Shown: piece after piece, positions 1 through 12,840 of the stretch
Layout: each line of letters starts with the position of its first letter
Numbering within the stretch: the stretch's first letter is position 1
From: Glebionis coronaria
Lineage: Eukaryota > Streptophyta > Magnoliopsida > Asterales > Asteraceae
Direction of reading: 5' to 3'
DNA length: 64,000 nucleotides
Assembly (NCBI GenBank): GCA_025667525.1
Contig: CM046878.1
Span: 386,631,307 to 386,695,306 of the forward strand
Program-made: the position numbers and the translations under genes
The notes under the pieces: generated by a model
What the model was told of the DNA's origin: nothing
Databases searched by the model: none
Seen by the model: the letters and a program-made list of their open reading frames with translations, nothing else

Positions 1-1240
1 GCGGTCAGGATTTTCCTTGCTTATGCTGCACATAAGGGATTCATCGTTTATCAAATGGACGTAAAGACAACATTTCTTAACGGTCCTTTGAAAGAAGAAG
101 TCTATGTCACGCAACCGGAAGGATTCGTCAATCCGCATTATCCTGAAAAGGTGTATCGTCTCCACAAGGCACTATATGGACTAAAGCAAGTTCCACGGGC
201 GTGGTACGATGAACTTTGTTCATATACAAATATAGGGATGACATTTTGCTTGTGCAGATTTACGTTGATGACATTATTTTCGGGTCTACAAACCTAAAAC
301 TTTCAAAATGGTTTGAAAAACTAATGCACAACAAATTTGAAATGTCAATGATGGGCGAACTAAAATTCTTTCTAGGAATTCAAGTTCACCAATCCCCAAG
401 TGGTATCTTTATTAACCAAGCTAAGTATTTTCAAGAGATAATAAAAAAACATGGTATGACCTCATGTGACCCCGTTGGGACACCATTATCAACCACATCC
501 CTAGATGCTGACTTGGAGGGATTACCCATAGATCAAACGAGATATCGTTCAATGATCGGGTCCCTCATGTACTTGACAACAAGCAGACTAGATATTACAC
601 ATGCTACATGCTATTTTGCATGATATCAAGCCCGACCTACTGATAAGCACCTCAAGGAGGTTAAACGGATCTTTCGGTACCTAAACAATACCATTCATTT
701 TGGACTCTGGTATCCGAAGGAAACCGGTTTCTTTCTAACGGCCTATTCAGATTCTGATCACGCAGGGTGTCTTGATACTCAAAAAGTACTTCTAGTGGTG
801 CACAATTTCTAGGACAAGATAAGCTCGTGGGATGGTCTTCCAAGAAGCAGGATTGCACGTCACTTTCATCAGTCGAAGCGGAGTATGTGTCTCTATCTAC
901 GTTTTGTGCTCAAGTTCTTTGGATGAGAACACAACTCACGGATTATGGCTTCCCCTTTGATAAAGTACCTATGTACTATGACTCAAAGTTGGCTATAGCC
1001 ATCTCCTGCAATCCAATACAACATTCCCGCACGAAGCACATTGATGTCAAATATCACTTCATAAAGGAACAAGTTGAATGCAATATAGTTGAATTATACT
1101 TTGTCGAAACGGATTATCAGTTAGCCGACTTGTTTACGAAAGCTCTGTCGAAAGATAGGTTTGAGTACCACGTTAGGAAAATTGGTATGCGATGTTTGAC
1201 TCCAGCAGACCTGGAGATTCTGGCAAAGTTACCTGCTTGA
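1..1240 (+). pseudogene. Ty1/copia pol 3' part: reverse transcriptase and RNase H, frame-broken
   Basis: End of a copia polyprotein whose earlier part lies before the window. The first frame (from base 55) shows the RT words [12 protein letters not shown] and [16 protein letters not shown]. Near 215-225 some sequence appears to be missing and the frame changes; the next frame has the YVDD box ([12 protein letters not shown]) and a TGA at 621-623. Past that stop the same frame still reads RT-RNase H connection words (KRIFRYL, GLWYPKE, SDSDHAG). A further 1-base shift near 783 leads to the last frame, with RNase H words SSVEAEYVSL, SRTKHIDVKYHF and QLADLFTKAL, ending at TGA 1238-1240. Two frame changes plus one stop make it a dead copy. 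Its 3' region continues at 27435 and 45441 because elements B and F were inserted into it. The Sirevirus assignment rests on the repeated AGGGGGAG tracts further on. Confidence 0.9.
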
Positions 1241-1554
1241 TTCATCTATCATACATCTATTTTTATATTAATAACTAGGTTTTCACTTAGTTAGGAAAGA
1301 GTTATCGTCCGATCTTTTCGAATTGATTATTGGAAGAAAGTGCGACTCAGTCGTTCTTGGTGGAAAGATAAAAGGGTTTGGTTATCTATTCTACTAAAAA
1401 TAAAAATGTCGTTGAAAGCTTGAAAAGTTAATCTAAGATAAAACAAGTTAAAACAATGCTAAGTAAAAAGGTGGGAAAAATTAAAGTGTGAAAAAAAGAA
1501 ACAATTCAGAAACTGACAATTAAACTAAGTCTGAAAACAAGATAATAAGTATTT

Positions 1555-2045
1555 CATAGGAATGGATTTTCGGAATAAAGCAATAATTCAGAAAAATGGC
1601 ATCTTCGGAATAAGAGACTTTTCATAGAAATGGGAATTTCGGAATAACTGGCTTTTCAGAAAAAAGAGATTTTTCAGAAAAATGGTGTTTTCAGAAAAAT
1701 TGGGATCTTCGGAATAAATGGACTTTTCAGAAAAATTGATATCTTTAGAATAACAGGTTTTTCGGAATAATGGAATCTTCGGAATAATTGCCTTTTCAGA
1801 AAAAGGAGTTTCTTCGGAATAACAAGACTTTTCAGAAAAACGGGATTTTCGGAATAATGCAGCAATTCAGAAAAATGGGAATTTCGGAATAATTGCCTTT
1901 TCAGAAAAAAGGAGCTATTACGGAATAATAAACTTTTCATAGAAATTGACATTTTCGGATAAATGGACTTTTCAGAAAAAAAATGATGTTTTCAGTAAAA
2001 GGAGTATTTCGGAATAAAGGCTTTTCAGTAAAAGGAATGTTTTTA
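1555..2045 (-). repeat. Degenerate ATTCCGA / TTTTCTGAA array in B 3' LTR
   Basis: On the minus strand the stretch alternates TTATTCCGAA-like and TTTTTCTGAAAAG-like units with irregular spacing, more than 20 in total. It lies downstream of the TATA box. The open frames that run through it are by-products of the repeats. Confidence 0.8.
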
Positions 2046-2610
2046 GAAAAACAAAACCCTTTTCCGAAGAACTTAAAGCACGGATACGGATAAACAGTAA
2101 CAACAAAACTTAAGAAATAAGCCACGAATAAACACAAACCAAACAAGCAATTAGCCAAAACTTTAACCAAATAAATTTTAAGAAGAACTAAATAAGCCAC
2201 ACATTAAAAACTATAAAAACACTAAATAATCAAAACATTTAAAATCAACTAATAAGAAACTCTATTAATCTATCAAAACAACTTAATCAAAAATAAGCCA
2301 AACACTAGAAGATTAATAACCACAATAAGCTCAAAACATCCACCACATCAAAACTACACGATCAATCACATGAATAAAACAATCACTTAATCAAAGAGAT
2401 GAGATTATCTACATGATTATCAAGATTAAGAAAAAGATTAAGAAAGGTAGAATGAGAATTAAGGAAATAAGCTTGATTGATTAAAGATGAATATCCCAAA
2501 GATTACAAGATTAATGTAAAGATACATAAGTTTGAAAGAAAAACTAGAGAGAAAAATTAAAAGCACTTCAAAAATTAAACTACAACTATTAAAAACTAAA
2601 ACACCTAACA

Positions 2611-2643
2611 CCCTCCTAATGACATATTAGGAGGGTATTTATA
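2611..2643 (-). promoter_or_regulatory. TATA box and adjoining palindrome, B 3' LTR
   Basis: The minus strand reads TATAAATA at 2636-2643, immediately followed by an inverted repeat with 10-base perfect arms (CCCTCCTAAT, 2611-2620 with 2626-2635) around a 5-base centre. The same arrangement is at 26954-26986 in the other LTR. Probable core promoter copy; the start site is not determined. Confidence 0.7.
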
Positions 2644-3087
2644 GGAGGTGGGGAGATTACATGCTTAAGCTATCTTATTTCTTTCTTCTCGACTCGACTC
2701 GACTTAATTTCTTTGTCTTTCTCGACGTCGTCTCGGGATTTGTCGATATAAGTTGAACTTGTCTTATACTTTTCTTCTATAATTAGACTTGAGTTCTTCG
2801 ACTTCATTAAACTTCCGTCTTTAGACTTTTTCGTCGATAAATCTTCAGAATTGGCCTTGGACTTCCGTTCTTTTTGCATTCTCGATCTTTCGACTTCGTC
2901 TTTAGTCTTTTTCTTCGATAAAAGCCCGTGATAGCCCATGTTTTCTTCCTTTTGCATCTTTTGGTCCTATAACACAATAAAAACACAAACCACGCATAAT
3001 TCTGACTTTTACGACATAAAATACACGTTTAGGTCTTGTTATTATTGGAAATAAGTGGTAAAAGGATAAGTGTTTTCACACTTATTA

Positions 3088-3101
3088 AATCCCCTACAGT
3101 T
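3088..3101 (-). promoter_or_regulatory. Polypurine tract of element B
   Basis: The minus strand reads AACTGTAGGGGATT and abuts the 3' LTR. It is the plus-strand DNA primer site, a one-base variant of the AAGTGTAGGGGATT used in elements C, F and G. Confidence 0.85.
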
Positions 3102-3797
3102 GACCATTGCAATATCCTCATGCAATGCACTAATTTCAAAGCACGGTTTACATTTTTCATCATAGATAACCCAGCTTAGCCTTTATTAGATACTAAACAC
3201 TAAGAAAACTAAAAGAACAAAATAAGTAAGAAATCAAAGACTTACATTGGGGTTTTAGGTTGTCATGAATGTTCATCATTCTCAAGTTTCACGTTCCCCA
3301 TACCAAGCTTAAAAACGAGATCATTGTTATTATAAGTTAGCAAACTAACACGAACTCATGTGGGCCAATTATTCACTTAGACTCCCTTATTCCTAGGTGT
3401 ATCTCTTATATTTTAATAATGTCTTAAATGATCACGAGGATGCATTGTTTGACTTATTTTGATAGTTATTTAGGCTGAAAATAAAGTGGGACGATTTAAT
3501 CAATAGTTAGCTAAAGGACAAAATCTTTTAAAACTGCTTCTCGGGACCTTTCAAAGTTCATATCTTGGCATAACTCGTTTCACGATTTGAGACCTTTCTC
3601 GGACCGATATTTGGCAGCGACTTCATACTTCAAATCTTTGAGAGACGTTCTTGAAATTATGGTCTTCTCTTCATAATAGGAATTTATTCACTTGAAGTTT
3701 TAAGAGATTCTTCATATTTGGACCACGACTTCTTCATTTTTCTCCAATCATTACTTTGGACTTTGATATACAACGATCCGCCTCCTTTTAGGACTTG
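3102..3797 (-). other. Distal 3' noncoding region of element B
   Basis: No gene. It is homologous to the 3' noncoding tails of G (about 35080-35758) and F (about 43140-43875) in reverse complement. It carries the shared words around TATTTGGCAGCGACTTC and the segment leading to the polypurine tract. It continues at 18710 beyond element C. Confidence 0.8.
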
Positions 3798-3802
3798 GAT
3801 CT

Positions 3803-6800
3803 TGAAATTTGTATAGTTGAAGTTCTTTTTTCTCAGTTCTTAACAAATTGAAAGTCCTAACAAGATCGAGTTTTTAATTGTTTTTGGTTGGTAAAGTATT
3901 TGGATATTCTATAGCTAATTCAAACAAAGCCTTGCTAAAATGAAAAATACAATCTACTTATACGTAAAACAAAGTGCACAAACCAAGTTTTTATTCAATT
4001 AAAATGCTAAAATGTAAATTCTACAAAATATAAGGAATGAAAATGTATATTCTATGAAATATAAATGCCAAAAATACAAAGTCAAAAAGTTAGGGACTAA
4101 CTATGCTAAAACAGTTAACTATATGGACTAAAAGTGGAAATTATCCAAACAAAGTAACTAAATTTAACTAACTTGAAAACTGAATAACCACTTTTTAACA
4201 ACTTTGAAAATACAAGGACTTAACTTTTGAAAACCCTAATTAGTTGAAAGATTAGCCTGAATTAGAAACTGTTTAAAACTAAAAGGACTTAACTGCAATT
4301 TCCAAGAGTTATTTAACAAAAACGGGTTCAAGACTAAAATAAGCTCGTTTGAGCTCGTTTCTTGACAAAATAAGCTCAAACCACTTCCAAAAGACTTAAA
4401 ATCAAAATTAAGCTAGACCTGTCTGAGGAATTAAGCTAAAACTGGCTAGAACTCTTATAAGCAAATCCACATAAGCTCAAAATAAGCTAACTGATAAGCT
4501 ACACATGCACTACTTGATTTTAATAAAGAAACTTGTTAAACAACTCAAAAGAAGAATGGTAAATCTAGTTTCAAAGAAAATGGTCCAGTAATAAGCTCTA
4601 AATTTGAAAATAAGCTAAAATGAGCTTATGTTGACTTTTGTTGACCAGATTTTTCAAAAAGCTCAAATTCTCAAAACCTACTCAGGAACACTTTCTAAAT
4701 GGAAATGTGAAAGAAAATTAAGAGATTTCTGAAGTGGAAATGGAGATATGAGAAATCAGTCCATGTTTTATCACAGGGAATTGCAATTGCTCAAGTGCTT
4801 AATAAAGTGCTTATTACTCACTCAAAAGTAGATACTGTATAATCTCCTTCTACACACTAAGACTTCATATATTGAGTGATTATTAAAAGCTGGTTTCAAA
4901 GGATTTCATCAAGAAATAAAGATTTGCTAAGCAATTGAAAATCACTACTTTCTGAAAATTTTCTTAACAAAGACTGACCCAAACCTTTTTGTATACCAAT
5001 TGCCTTTTTGACTAAAACCTTGACTAGAAAATGACTGAAATGTTTATGCTATGACTAGATGACTTGTAATGAACCAATATTTGCCAAAAACTAACACTTG
5101 AAAAACAACTATAAAGATAATCCCAAACACTACTTATTTGAACAATAACAAACTTTTATGAAGAAATTTTAGGCAATTGCTAAGCTGAGTGAAAAGCAAT
5201 ATCAGAACAAGTTTGTTAGCTAGAATGAAGTGCAAATGAACTAGTTACAAACAGTTAAACCAACAAGAACTCAAAATGATCTAATAAGCAAAAATGACTG
5301 ATTAATGCTGAAAACAGGACAAGTATAAGACTAATAAGCAAGTATTAAGCTACAATAAAGCTACTCAAACACTGAAATCAGATCAAAGACAAGCTAAACA
5401 CACTTTATCATGTAGACAATCAAGGATTAACTAGGAATTAAGCATGCAAACTACAATTCAGTGGAACAAGAACTAAGGACTTGAAAACTTTTAGCTTAGG
5501 CCTCCATTGGGGAGTAGAGAAGCGCTGAGCTTTCTAAGCTAGTGCTAACCACCACCTTAGCACTAGAATACACCAAACTTCTACTAATCAACAGCTACCA
5601 TCACCATAATCTCCATTAATGAACTAGAAATCTTCAAAATTAACTAGAACTACAACTGAATGAACTGAACAGGATCAACAGCTACAATCTTCTTAATCAG
5701 CTAATCATGATCAAGTGGTGATCATAACTAACTAGAACAACAACAGAGTAACAATGATGCAGGGTATGAACAGTAGAATAGCAGTGAAGAATTTGGAGGG
5801 AAAATTGAACTTTTATTGATTATGGATGAAAAGTGTTACAAGATTAGTTACAACTACCTAACAGACTCTCAAAAGGTTGTCAAGCTTTTGAGAGTTGTTA
5901 ACTACAACTATGAACTGAATTAAGAGAGAGAGCTAAAATTCTAGTGTGTGTGTTTTCACACTAGCTACATTACAGAAATGAAGGCTAATCTAGGGTATTT
6001 ATAGAATGCAGATGTGAAGTAGTTGGAGATTGTGACGTGTCAGAACCAATCAAAAGCTTCCACGTGGATAATTCTGCTTAACTGAATTTTGCAGGTGAAG
6101 AACAATTTTGGGGATTTTTGATTGAGATGATTTCTTGTTAATTGAGTTGTATGGTTGTATTCCTCTCTAAAAAACGATCACTTTTGATGTTCATATCATC
6201 TTCTGAAACGCATCCTAGCTCAAACCCGATCCTGGCAAATTTATTGAAGAAGATGAACACGTGGCAGATTCTTATTGGGTAAGATATTGTCACACGGATC
6301 ATTATCTAAGTTGGAAAAAACTAATTATTGCATGGCATGTTTCTATTGGTGGAGAAGGTGTGAGTGCGCAGCCCTGTTGGGATACGACCATTTAATGCCA
6401 AATGAAGTTAGTGGCCAGGTGTCACTGATGTGGCAATCCATGTTTATTGTTTCCTTGCTTCCCATTGGCTGATATTAGTTCACACGGATCAAGCACATAT
6501 AACTTCCAACAAATGGCAGAATTAACCCCTTAACTTTGGCAGTTTGAACTTTTGAGCTATATTCTTCATTTCTTTGACAATTTCAGTCCTTCAACTTGCA
6601 TTTTTAAACATTTAAGTCCTTTGACTTGATTGACTTGAGAGTTGACCAGATTTGACTTTGATCTTGACTTTGACAAATTTACACTTTTGGTCCTTCAACT
6701 TTGGCAGATTGACAAGATAGGTCATTTGTCTTTAAAGTCTTGTCACTTTTGATCCTTCTTTGTCTTTTTCATCCAATTTACTTGATTTTCCTTTGTTTGC

Positions 6801-6942
6801 TTGAAAATGTATCATTCTTACCTATATGCACACAAACACAAAACATACCACATAATTCCGCTTTATAGCACAAAGTTTAGGTATTTTTCATGTGTTTTAG
6901 GGTGATTTGTTGATAAATTGATATGAGTTTTTGCTCATATCA
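3803..6942 (-). repeat. 3' LTR of element C
   Basis: Nearly identical to 15533-18704. It contains a cluster of AATAAGCT words (AGCTTATT on the sense strand) at about 4340-4630 and the TATA region near 6000. No convincing reading frame. Confidence 0.95.
5865..6003 (-). promoter_or_regulatory. TATA box and leader hairpins, C 3' LTR
   Basis: The minus strand reads TATAAATA at 5996-6003. Downstream on that strand are two perfect inverted repeats: CTAGTGTG/CACACTAG (5941-5964, 8-base loop) and ACTCTCAAAAG/CTTTTGAGAGT (5865-5895, 9-base loop). Both would fold in the RNA leader if transcription starts shortly after the TATA box. Confidence 0.65.
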
Positions 6943-6956
6943 AATCCCCTACACTT
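6943..6956 (-). promoter_or_regulatory. Polypurine tract of element C
   Basis: The minus strand reads AAGTGTAGGGGATT, directly next to the 3' LTR start TGATATGAGC. Confidence 0.9.
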
Positions 6957-7742
6957 GAACATTGTCATGTCCTCATGCAATGCTATATTTTAAAGAACAA
7001 ATTTACATTCTCCTCATAATTAATCCACTTTGGCCATTATAGAATGCATCTACACTACTCTACACTATATGATGCCTGATTTTTGATTTTGATAATGCAA
7101 TGCACAAGATACAATTCTATCTATATCTTTTTGGTTTTTCTTGAAATGGTTTTGATGGAAATAACTCATAAAGAAATCAATGACTTGGATTAGGGCTTGG
7201 GTACCATGGATACTTATCACCCTCAAGTTTTACTTTCCCCATACCAAGCTTCAAAATGGGATCATTGTATTCACAAGTAAAAAGTGCATCAACTTATTCA
7301 TGACAATTAAATGTGGAACCGGTTATTATTTGAGCAAATTGCTTGTGGGCAAATTTGTCATTTATTTCAAGTGGTATAAGAAATGCAAAATCCAAAAATA
7401 AGGAAGCACGGTTTTAATCCTAAGTAATCCTCTCATCCATTACTTGAAAAACCACTCACAATTAATATAAGTCCATTTCAAGAGTAATAAGTCATTCGCC
7501 TTATGTGTAAAATCCGCATGTCATGCTTTCATAAGTAGCTACACACTCGCTAAGGAAAGAAAAATAAAACTCACGCAATAATTTACATCCGCCATCTTTT
7601 TGAGACTTTGGATCTTCAACCCCGCAACCTGTCAAGGTAATATTGGATTGGAGCAATCTATTGAATCCCCGCAACCCGTCAAGGTAATATTGGAACTCAA
7701 TAGTCACTATAATTAACACCACACTGCCCCTCTTGGGAGTCT

Positions 7743-7862
<120 letters not shown>

Positions 7863-8635
7863 CTAGCCACTCTTTTTTTTGTAAGTCGCTCTTATTTTTC
7901 TTTATTCCTCACTAAGAAACTTTAAAAGAATAAAAGGAAAAAATACCCGCTAAGTATTGAGCATGACATAAGTCTAGTACACATAAAACGTTCTAACTTA
8001 GAATCTTAAGACGTACTTATATCAACCATGAATGATTAGACAAAAATTCATAAGAGATTACAAACCAATTAAAACCGTTCTTGGTTATTTATTAACATAT
8101 ATACATGCGAAGAAATTAGAGGTAAAGAAGAGAAGGGTTTAGCCACAAGTAATTATCATGAAGTTTATCTAGCCCTTTTATACTTGCTTCAACTCTATCA
8201 TTTCCCATTCTCCACAAATTTAAAATCTCAAATAATGAGATTAGTGGATGCTTAGCCTAATAGGCCAATGAAGGACTACATGGTTAAGGATACTAGCTAG
8301 AGAGTGCTAAGATAAGCAAACTCGGGTTGAGTCAAAATATCCATGGCGGGCCTAATATGTCAAAGAAGTCTAAATTTGTTAAACCATTTCCTTATTATAT
8401 TTTTCTTTTTATATATTTTTTTGATGAAAGATAAAAGAAAAGATATATACAATGTAAATGTGTTATGCAAATGAAAAATGATAGATGCAAAAATAATGAA
8501 TGCATATTTTTGGTGGCCAAAGTAGATCAAAAATTTGGAAAATGTTTGAAAAATTAATTTTCCAAGTTATCATGAAGGACAATGACAAGTTCTAGGTAAG
8601 GTCACTTCGATAGAAGACCCCCCTACACTTAAGCT

Positions 8636-8655
8636 AAACATTGTCCTCAATGTTT
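8636..8655 (-). promoter_or_regulatory. Conserved 3' stem-loop, element C
   Basis: AAACATTG-TCCT-CAATGTTT in window orientation (loop AGGA on the sense strand). Perfect 8-base arms, flanked on both sides by AAGTGTAGGGG complements (8620-8630 and 8680-8690). The same structure is found in B, F, G and H. Confidence 0.75.
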
Positions 8656-8998
8656 AAGAGCATGGAAGTATAAAAACTTCCCCTACACTTATGACAATGA
8701 ATAGACTTTGCTTAACCCAAGTTAAGGAAAGGGCAACTATTAGTGAATTCATGTTTAAGCACAAGGTGTCAATGAAAGATCACAATAGTAACGAAGTGAA
8801 CCGGATACAAGGGCCTCCTCCATAAGCTCCAAAGTATTGAAATGAGTGAGCAACCCTACAAACAACATGAAGACAAAAGAAGGTCTCCCCTACACTTATC
8901 TCCAATTCTATACCCTTATTGCTAACCTACAACACTCTAAACCTAGTTATATGATGCTTGAGTTAAGGAGTCTCTAGCTCGACTCGTCCCTCAATGAA

Positions 8999-11704
8999 TT
9001 AATTCATGGGGAAAATGGGGATCTCTTGGACCATTTCAACGGAAATGTCCTCCCCAAAATAATGTTTCACACGGTGACCATTCACTTTAAAGTTTGGACC
9101 ATCGGGTTGTGACAACTCAATCGTTCCATATGGAAACACTTGAGCAATAGTGAATGGACCGGACCATCTCGACTTAAGCTTGCCCGCAAAAAGTTTCAAC
9201 CTTGAGTTAAAAAGAAGAACCGGCTCTCCAACTTTAAACTCACGGTTCTTGATCTTAGCATCATGCAATTTCTTAGTCTTTTCCTTGTAAAGCAAAGAAT
9301 TTTCATTGGCATTGGCTCTCAATTCATCCATCTCATTAAGTTGATCTTTCCTATGTGAACTGGCTTGGTTTAAATCAAAGTTATCCCACTTGAGAGCCCA
9401 AGATGCCTTATGTTCTAACTCGAATGGGAGGTGGCACGCTTTACCATAGACAAGCCTATAAGGAGTACAACCAATTGGTGTCTTAAAAGCCGTCCTAAAG
9501 GCCCACAAAGCATCATCAAGCTTATCCGACCAAGAAGCTCGATGCTCTCCCACCGTTCTCTCTAAAATTCTCTTTAAACCACGATTTGTGACCTCGGTTT
9601 GACCATTGGTTTGAGGGTGATACGCAGTAGAAAGTCTATGATTAACTCCATATTTCTTCATAACTCTCGTGAATTGATCATTACAAAAGTGCGTACCACG
9701 ATCACTTATGATGGCCCGAGGTACACCAAATCTAGCAAACATTTGTTTTAAGAACTTCACAACAACTCTAGCATCATTGGTAGGTAAGGCTTTAGCCTCC
9801 ACCCATTTAGACACATAATCCACCGCCACAAGTATATACTTGTTTCCCTTAGAAGATGGAAAAGGTCCCATGAAATCTATGCCCCATACATCAAAAATCT
9901 CACACTCTTGAATAAAATTTTGTGGCATCTCATCACGTTGCGTAATTTTTCCTTGTCTTTGACACACATCACAAAATTTCACCATTTCTTGGGCATCTTT
10001 GTAAATGGAAGGCCAATAGTAACCCGAATCAAAGACTTTCTTGGCGGTATAGTTGGGCCCAAAATGTCCACCCGTAGGTCCTTTATGGCATGCTTCTAAG
10101 ATTTTAAATGCCTCGGGCCCATCTACACACCATCTAATGATTTGGTCCGCACATTGCCTAAAAAAATAAGGATCATCCCAAAAGTAGTACTTAACTTCCT
10201 TAAGAAATTTCTTCTTTTGTTGGTAAGTAAGACCCTCAATAAGCACATTCCCCACAAGATAGTTTGCTATATCCGCAAACCAAGGAGTTGCATCCTCTTG
10301 GGAAGAGATAGACATGAGCTCCTCTAATGGAAAGGATTCATTGATTTCTTGATTTGGAAAATCTCCTTGAAAAGGATGCTCAAGTCTACTCAAGTGATCC
10401 GCCGCTAAATTCTCGGCCCCTTTCTTATCACGAATTTCTATCTTAAACTCTTGAAGCAACAAAACCCATCTCAAAAGCCTAGGCTTAGCATCTTGTTTTG
10501 TCATGAGATACTTGAGAGCGGAATGATCCGTATACACTATGGTTTTGGATAACACAAGGTATGGTCTAAATTTCTCAAAAGCATAGACTATAGCAAGAAA
10601 CTCTTTTTCCGTGGTAGTATAATGAAGTTGTGCACCGGTCATGGTTTTACTCGCATAGTGTATAGGTTGAAAATGCTTATTCACTCTTTGACCTAAGACG
10701 GCCCCCACTGCATAATCACTAGCGTCACACATAAGCTCAAAAGGTAATTCCCAATTTGGAGAAACTAAAACGGGAGCCTTTGTCAATTTCTCCTTAAGAG
10801 TCTCAAAAAATTCCAAACAATCTTGGTTAAAAATGAAAGGAGCCTCTTTTTCTAAGAGGTGAGTCATCGGTCTAGCTATCTTAGAAAAATCTTGTATAAA
10901 GCGCCTATAAAACCCCGCATGACCTAAGAAACTCCTTACACCTTTAACCGAAGTGGGTGGGGGAAGCTTAGCAATCACATCAATTTTAGCTCGATCCACT
11001 TCTAATCCCTTGTTGGATATTTTGTGTCCTAAAACAATTCCCTCTTTCACCATAAAGTGACATTTCTCCCAATTAAGCACTAAACGTGTTTCCTCACAAC
11101 GCTTAAGCATTCTCTCTAGATTGGTGAGACATGAGGTAAATGAATCTCCAAAGACGGAAAAGTCATCCATAAAAACCTCCATTGTTTGCTCTATCATGTC
11201 ATGAAAAATCACCATCATGCACCTTTGAAACGTCCCCGGTGCATTACATAAGCCAAAAGGCATCCTCTTGTAAGCAAATGTACCGTAGGGACAAGTGAAT
11301 GTGGTCTTTTCTTGATCCTTAGGGTCAATGGGTATTTGGAAATAACCCGAAAAGCCATCAAGAAAGCAATAGTACTCATTTCCCGCTAAGCGTTCAAGCA
11401 TTTGGTCCATAAATGGTAATGGGAAATGGTCTTTCCTAGTAGCCTCATTGAGTTTCCTATAGTCAATATAAACTCTCCAACCGGTAACAAGTCTCGTAGG
11501 AATAAGCTCATTGTTCTCATTAGGGACTACGGTGATTCCACCCTTCTTTGGAACACAATGTAACAGGCTAACCCATGGAGAGTCGGAAATGGGGTAAATC
11601 ATGCCCGCATCAAGGAGTTTATTCACTTCCTTCTTAATGACCTCATGGATTTTTGGGTTAACTCTTCGTTGACTTTGAATGGCGGGTTTGTAATCATCCT
11701 CCAT
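8999..11704 (-). CDS. pol: Athila pol: reverse transcriptase, RNase H, integrase (element C), intact frame
   Basis: A 901-codon open frame that copies element RNA into DNA and integrates it. The RT has D116 in FLDGFSG and an FMDD box at 178-181, the Athila form of YMDD. RNase H has CDASD (D327), TTEKE (365-368), YTDH (D393) and ADH (D436). The integrase has an HHCC zinc site (H540, H547, C578, C581) and a DDE triad D610, D668, E704 with exactly 35 residues between the last two. The C-terminal words [10 protein letters not shown] and PYGTIEL match the usual end. All expected catalytic residues are present, so the enzyme could be active if expressed. The start given is only the first Met of the open stretch: in the full polyprotein the frame continues upstream, where a TAG replaces the Trp codon seen in B (near 11761). 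Gag and protease are broken, so the element needs help or is dead. No env-like frame follows. Confidence 0.93.
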   Translation of the reverse strand: MEDDYKPAIQSQRRVNPKIHEVIKKEVNKLLDAGMIYPISDSPWVSLLHCVPKKGGITVVPNENNELIPTRLVTGWRVYIDYRKLNEATRKDHFPLPFMDQMLERLAGNEYYCFLDGFSGYFQIPIDPKDQEKTTFTCPYGTFAYKRMPFGLCNAPGTFQRCMMVIFHDMIEQTMEVFMDDFSVFGDSFTSCLTNLERMLKRCEETRLVLNWEKCHFMVKEGIVLGHKISNKGLEVDRAKIDVIAKLPPPTSVKGVRSFLGHAGFYRRFIQDFSKIARPMTHLLEKEAPFIFNQDCLEFFETLKEKLTKAPVLVSPNWELPFELMCDASDYAVGAVLGQRVNKHFQPIHYASKTMTGAQLHYTTTEKEFLAIVYAFEKFRPYLVLSKTIVYTDHSALKYLMTKQDAKPRLLRWVLLLQEFKIEIRDKKGAENLAADHLSRLEHPFQGDFPNQEINESFPLEELMSISSQEDATPWFADIANYLVGNVLIEGLTYQQKKKFLKEVKYYFWDDPYFFRQCADQIIRWCVDGPEAFKILEACHKGPTGGHFGPNYTAKKVFDSGYYWPSIYKDAQEMVKFCDVCQRQGKITQRDEMPQNFIQECEIFDVWGIDFMGPFPSSKGNKYILVAVDYVSKWVEAKALPTNDARVVVKFLKQMFARFGVPRAIISDRGTHFCNDQFTRVMKKYGVNHRLSTAYHPQTNGQTEVTNRGLKRILERTVGEHRASWSDKLDDALWAFRTAFKTPIGCTPYRLVYGKACHLPFELEHKASWALKWDNFDLNQASSHRKDQLNEMDELRANANENSLLYKEKTKKLHDAKIKNREFKVGEPVLLFNSRLKLFAGKLKSRWSGPFTIAQVFPYGTIELSQPDGPNFKVNGHRVKHYFGEDISVEMVQEIPIFPMN

Positions 11705-12840
11705 AAGGATTTTGTGTGTACAAAAATGTGGATCAATTCCCCTTATGTCGGATATTTTCTATGCTAAAGCTTTCTTATGTTTCTTAAGGACTTGAATGAG
11801 TTGCTCCTTCTCATCCTCTTTCAACTCTTTAGCAATGATCACGGGTAATTGGTCTTTGCCCTCTAAAAAATCATACTCTAAGTGGGATGGAAGGTCCTTA
11901 AGTTAAATTGGAGGTGGACTCTCTATGGAAGGTTTTACTATTGAAGGATTCTCATTGGTAACTTCTTGTGGAGTAGGAGAAGGAATAGGGTCCTCATTGA
12001 GCAACTTTTGGATAGTAAGAATATCTTCTTCCCAATTAATGGGAGAATCATCATCACCAAGAAAGTTAGACTCAAATTCCTCCAAGAGGAAATCACTCTC
12101 TCCAAAAGGTGTTAAAGAGGGAGCAATTGAGGCCACGGTTTCCACATGGGGCATTTCATCACTAGTACTCTTGCAAGCATCATGAAAGTGTTCATCACAC
12201 ACCTCATCTAACACATCAACTATGTTAATAGTCTCACATGGTCTAGACTCCTTAACCTCTCTCCTATCATAAACTTTCCCTAACTTAAACACCACTTTCT
12301 CATCCTCTACTCTCATAATTAGTTCTCCCTCCGCCACATCTATCAAAGTACGACCCGTTCTAAAAAACGGTCTACCAACAATCAAAGGAACTCTAGGATC
12401 CATGTCATAATCAACCACTACAAAGTCGGCCGGAAATGTAAACTTATCCACTCCTACAAAAACATCCTCCGCGATACCTACAGGGTAAGCTATGGTTCGG
12501 TTGGCTAACTCAAGGGTCATCCTAGTGGGAGTGAGCTCGGGAAGAGAGAGTTTTTTCAAAACCGATAAGGCATGAGGTTTATGCTTGCCCCTAGATCCGC
12601 CAAAGCCATGCAATTTTCTACACCGGGAAAATTACAAGGTATCAAGAAACGCCCCGGATCTCCAAGTTTTGTTGGTAAGGTTTTAAGTAGCACGGCGGAA
12701 CAATTTTCATTAAGGGATGTGTTGGGCAAATCAACCAATTTTTCTTTGTTTGAGAGTAAATCCTTGAACATCTTAGCAAACTTTGGCATATAAGGAAGAG
12801 CTTCCGCAAAGGATATATTGATGTTGAGTTGCTTGAACAT
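11705..12840 (-). pseudogene. Athila protease and protease-RT linker, broken (element C)
   Basis: An aspartic protease of the Athila type split over two frames (12556-12840 and 11903-12613). The active-site words [11 protein letters not shown] end the first, then a frame change near 12571-12580 leads to the second, with ELANRTIAYPVGIAEDVF and the VGRPFFRTG segment. It cleaves the polyprotein in intact relatives. The catalytic triplet is D-L-G, not D-S/T-G, as in the other four Athila elements here. Acidic linker words INIVDVLDE and SLTPFGESDF follow. Stops at 11903-11905 and in the segment before 11704 (TAG for TGG) separate it from pol. Confidence 0.85.

Larger units (their letters stand above)
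1269..3087 (-). repeat. 3' LTR of element B
   Basis: Matches 25785-27429 along its length. It is 1819 bp against 1645 bp; much of the difference is extra units of the TTCAGAAAAA / TTCGGAATAA array at its left side (1920-2065). It ends in CTTATTA directly before the polypurine tract complement. Minus-strand reading gives the U3 first (from 3087), the TATA box at 2636-2643, then the array. A lysine-rich open frame covers 2670-2957 in the U3; no function is assigned. Confidence 0.93.

Noticed and set aside
1674..2200. Open frames with repeated FRNSHFSE / FLKSP-type peptides in the B LTR (also 26172-26543)
   Set aside because: They follow from the ATTCCGA/TTTTCTGAA array and differ between the two LTRs; no known domain.
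7501..7722. Short minus-strand open frame near the microsatellite
   Set aside because: No similarity to other elements and no recognisable domain; lies in the C 3' noncoding region.
9908..10327. Plus-strand open frames inside C pol
   Set aside because: Antisense shadows of a well-supported pol gene; the same holds for plus-strand frames over B gag-pol and minus-strand frames over F and H.
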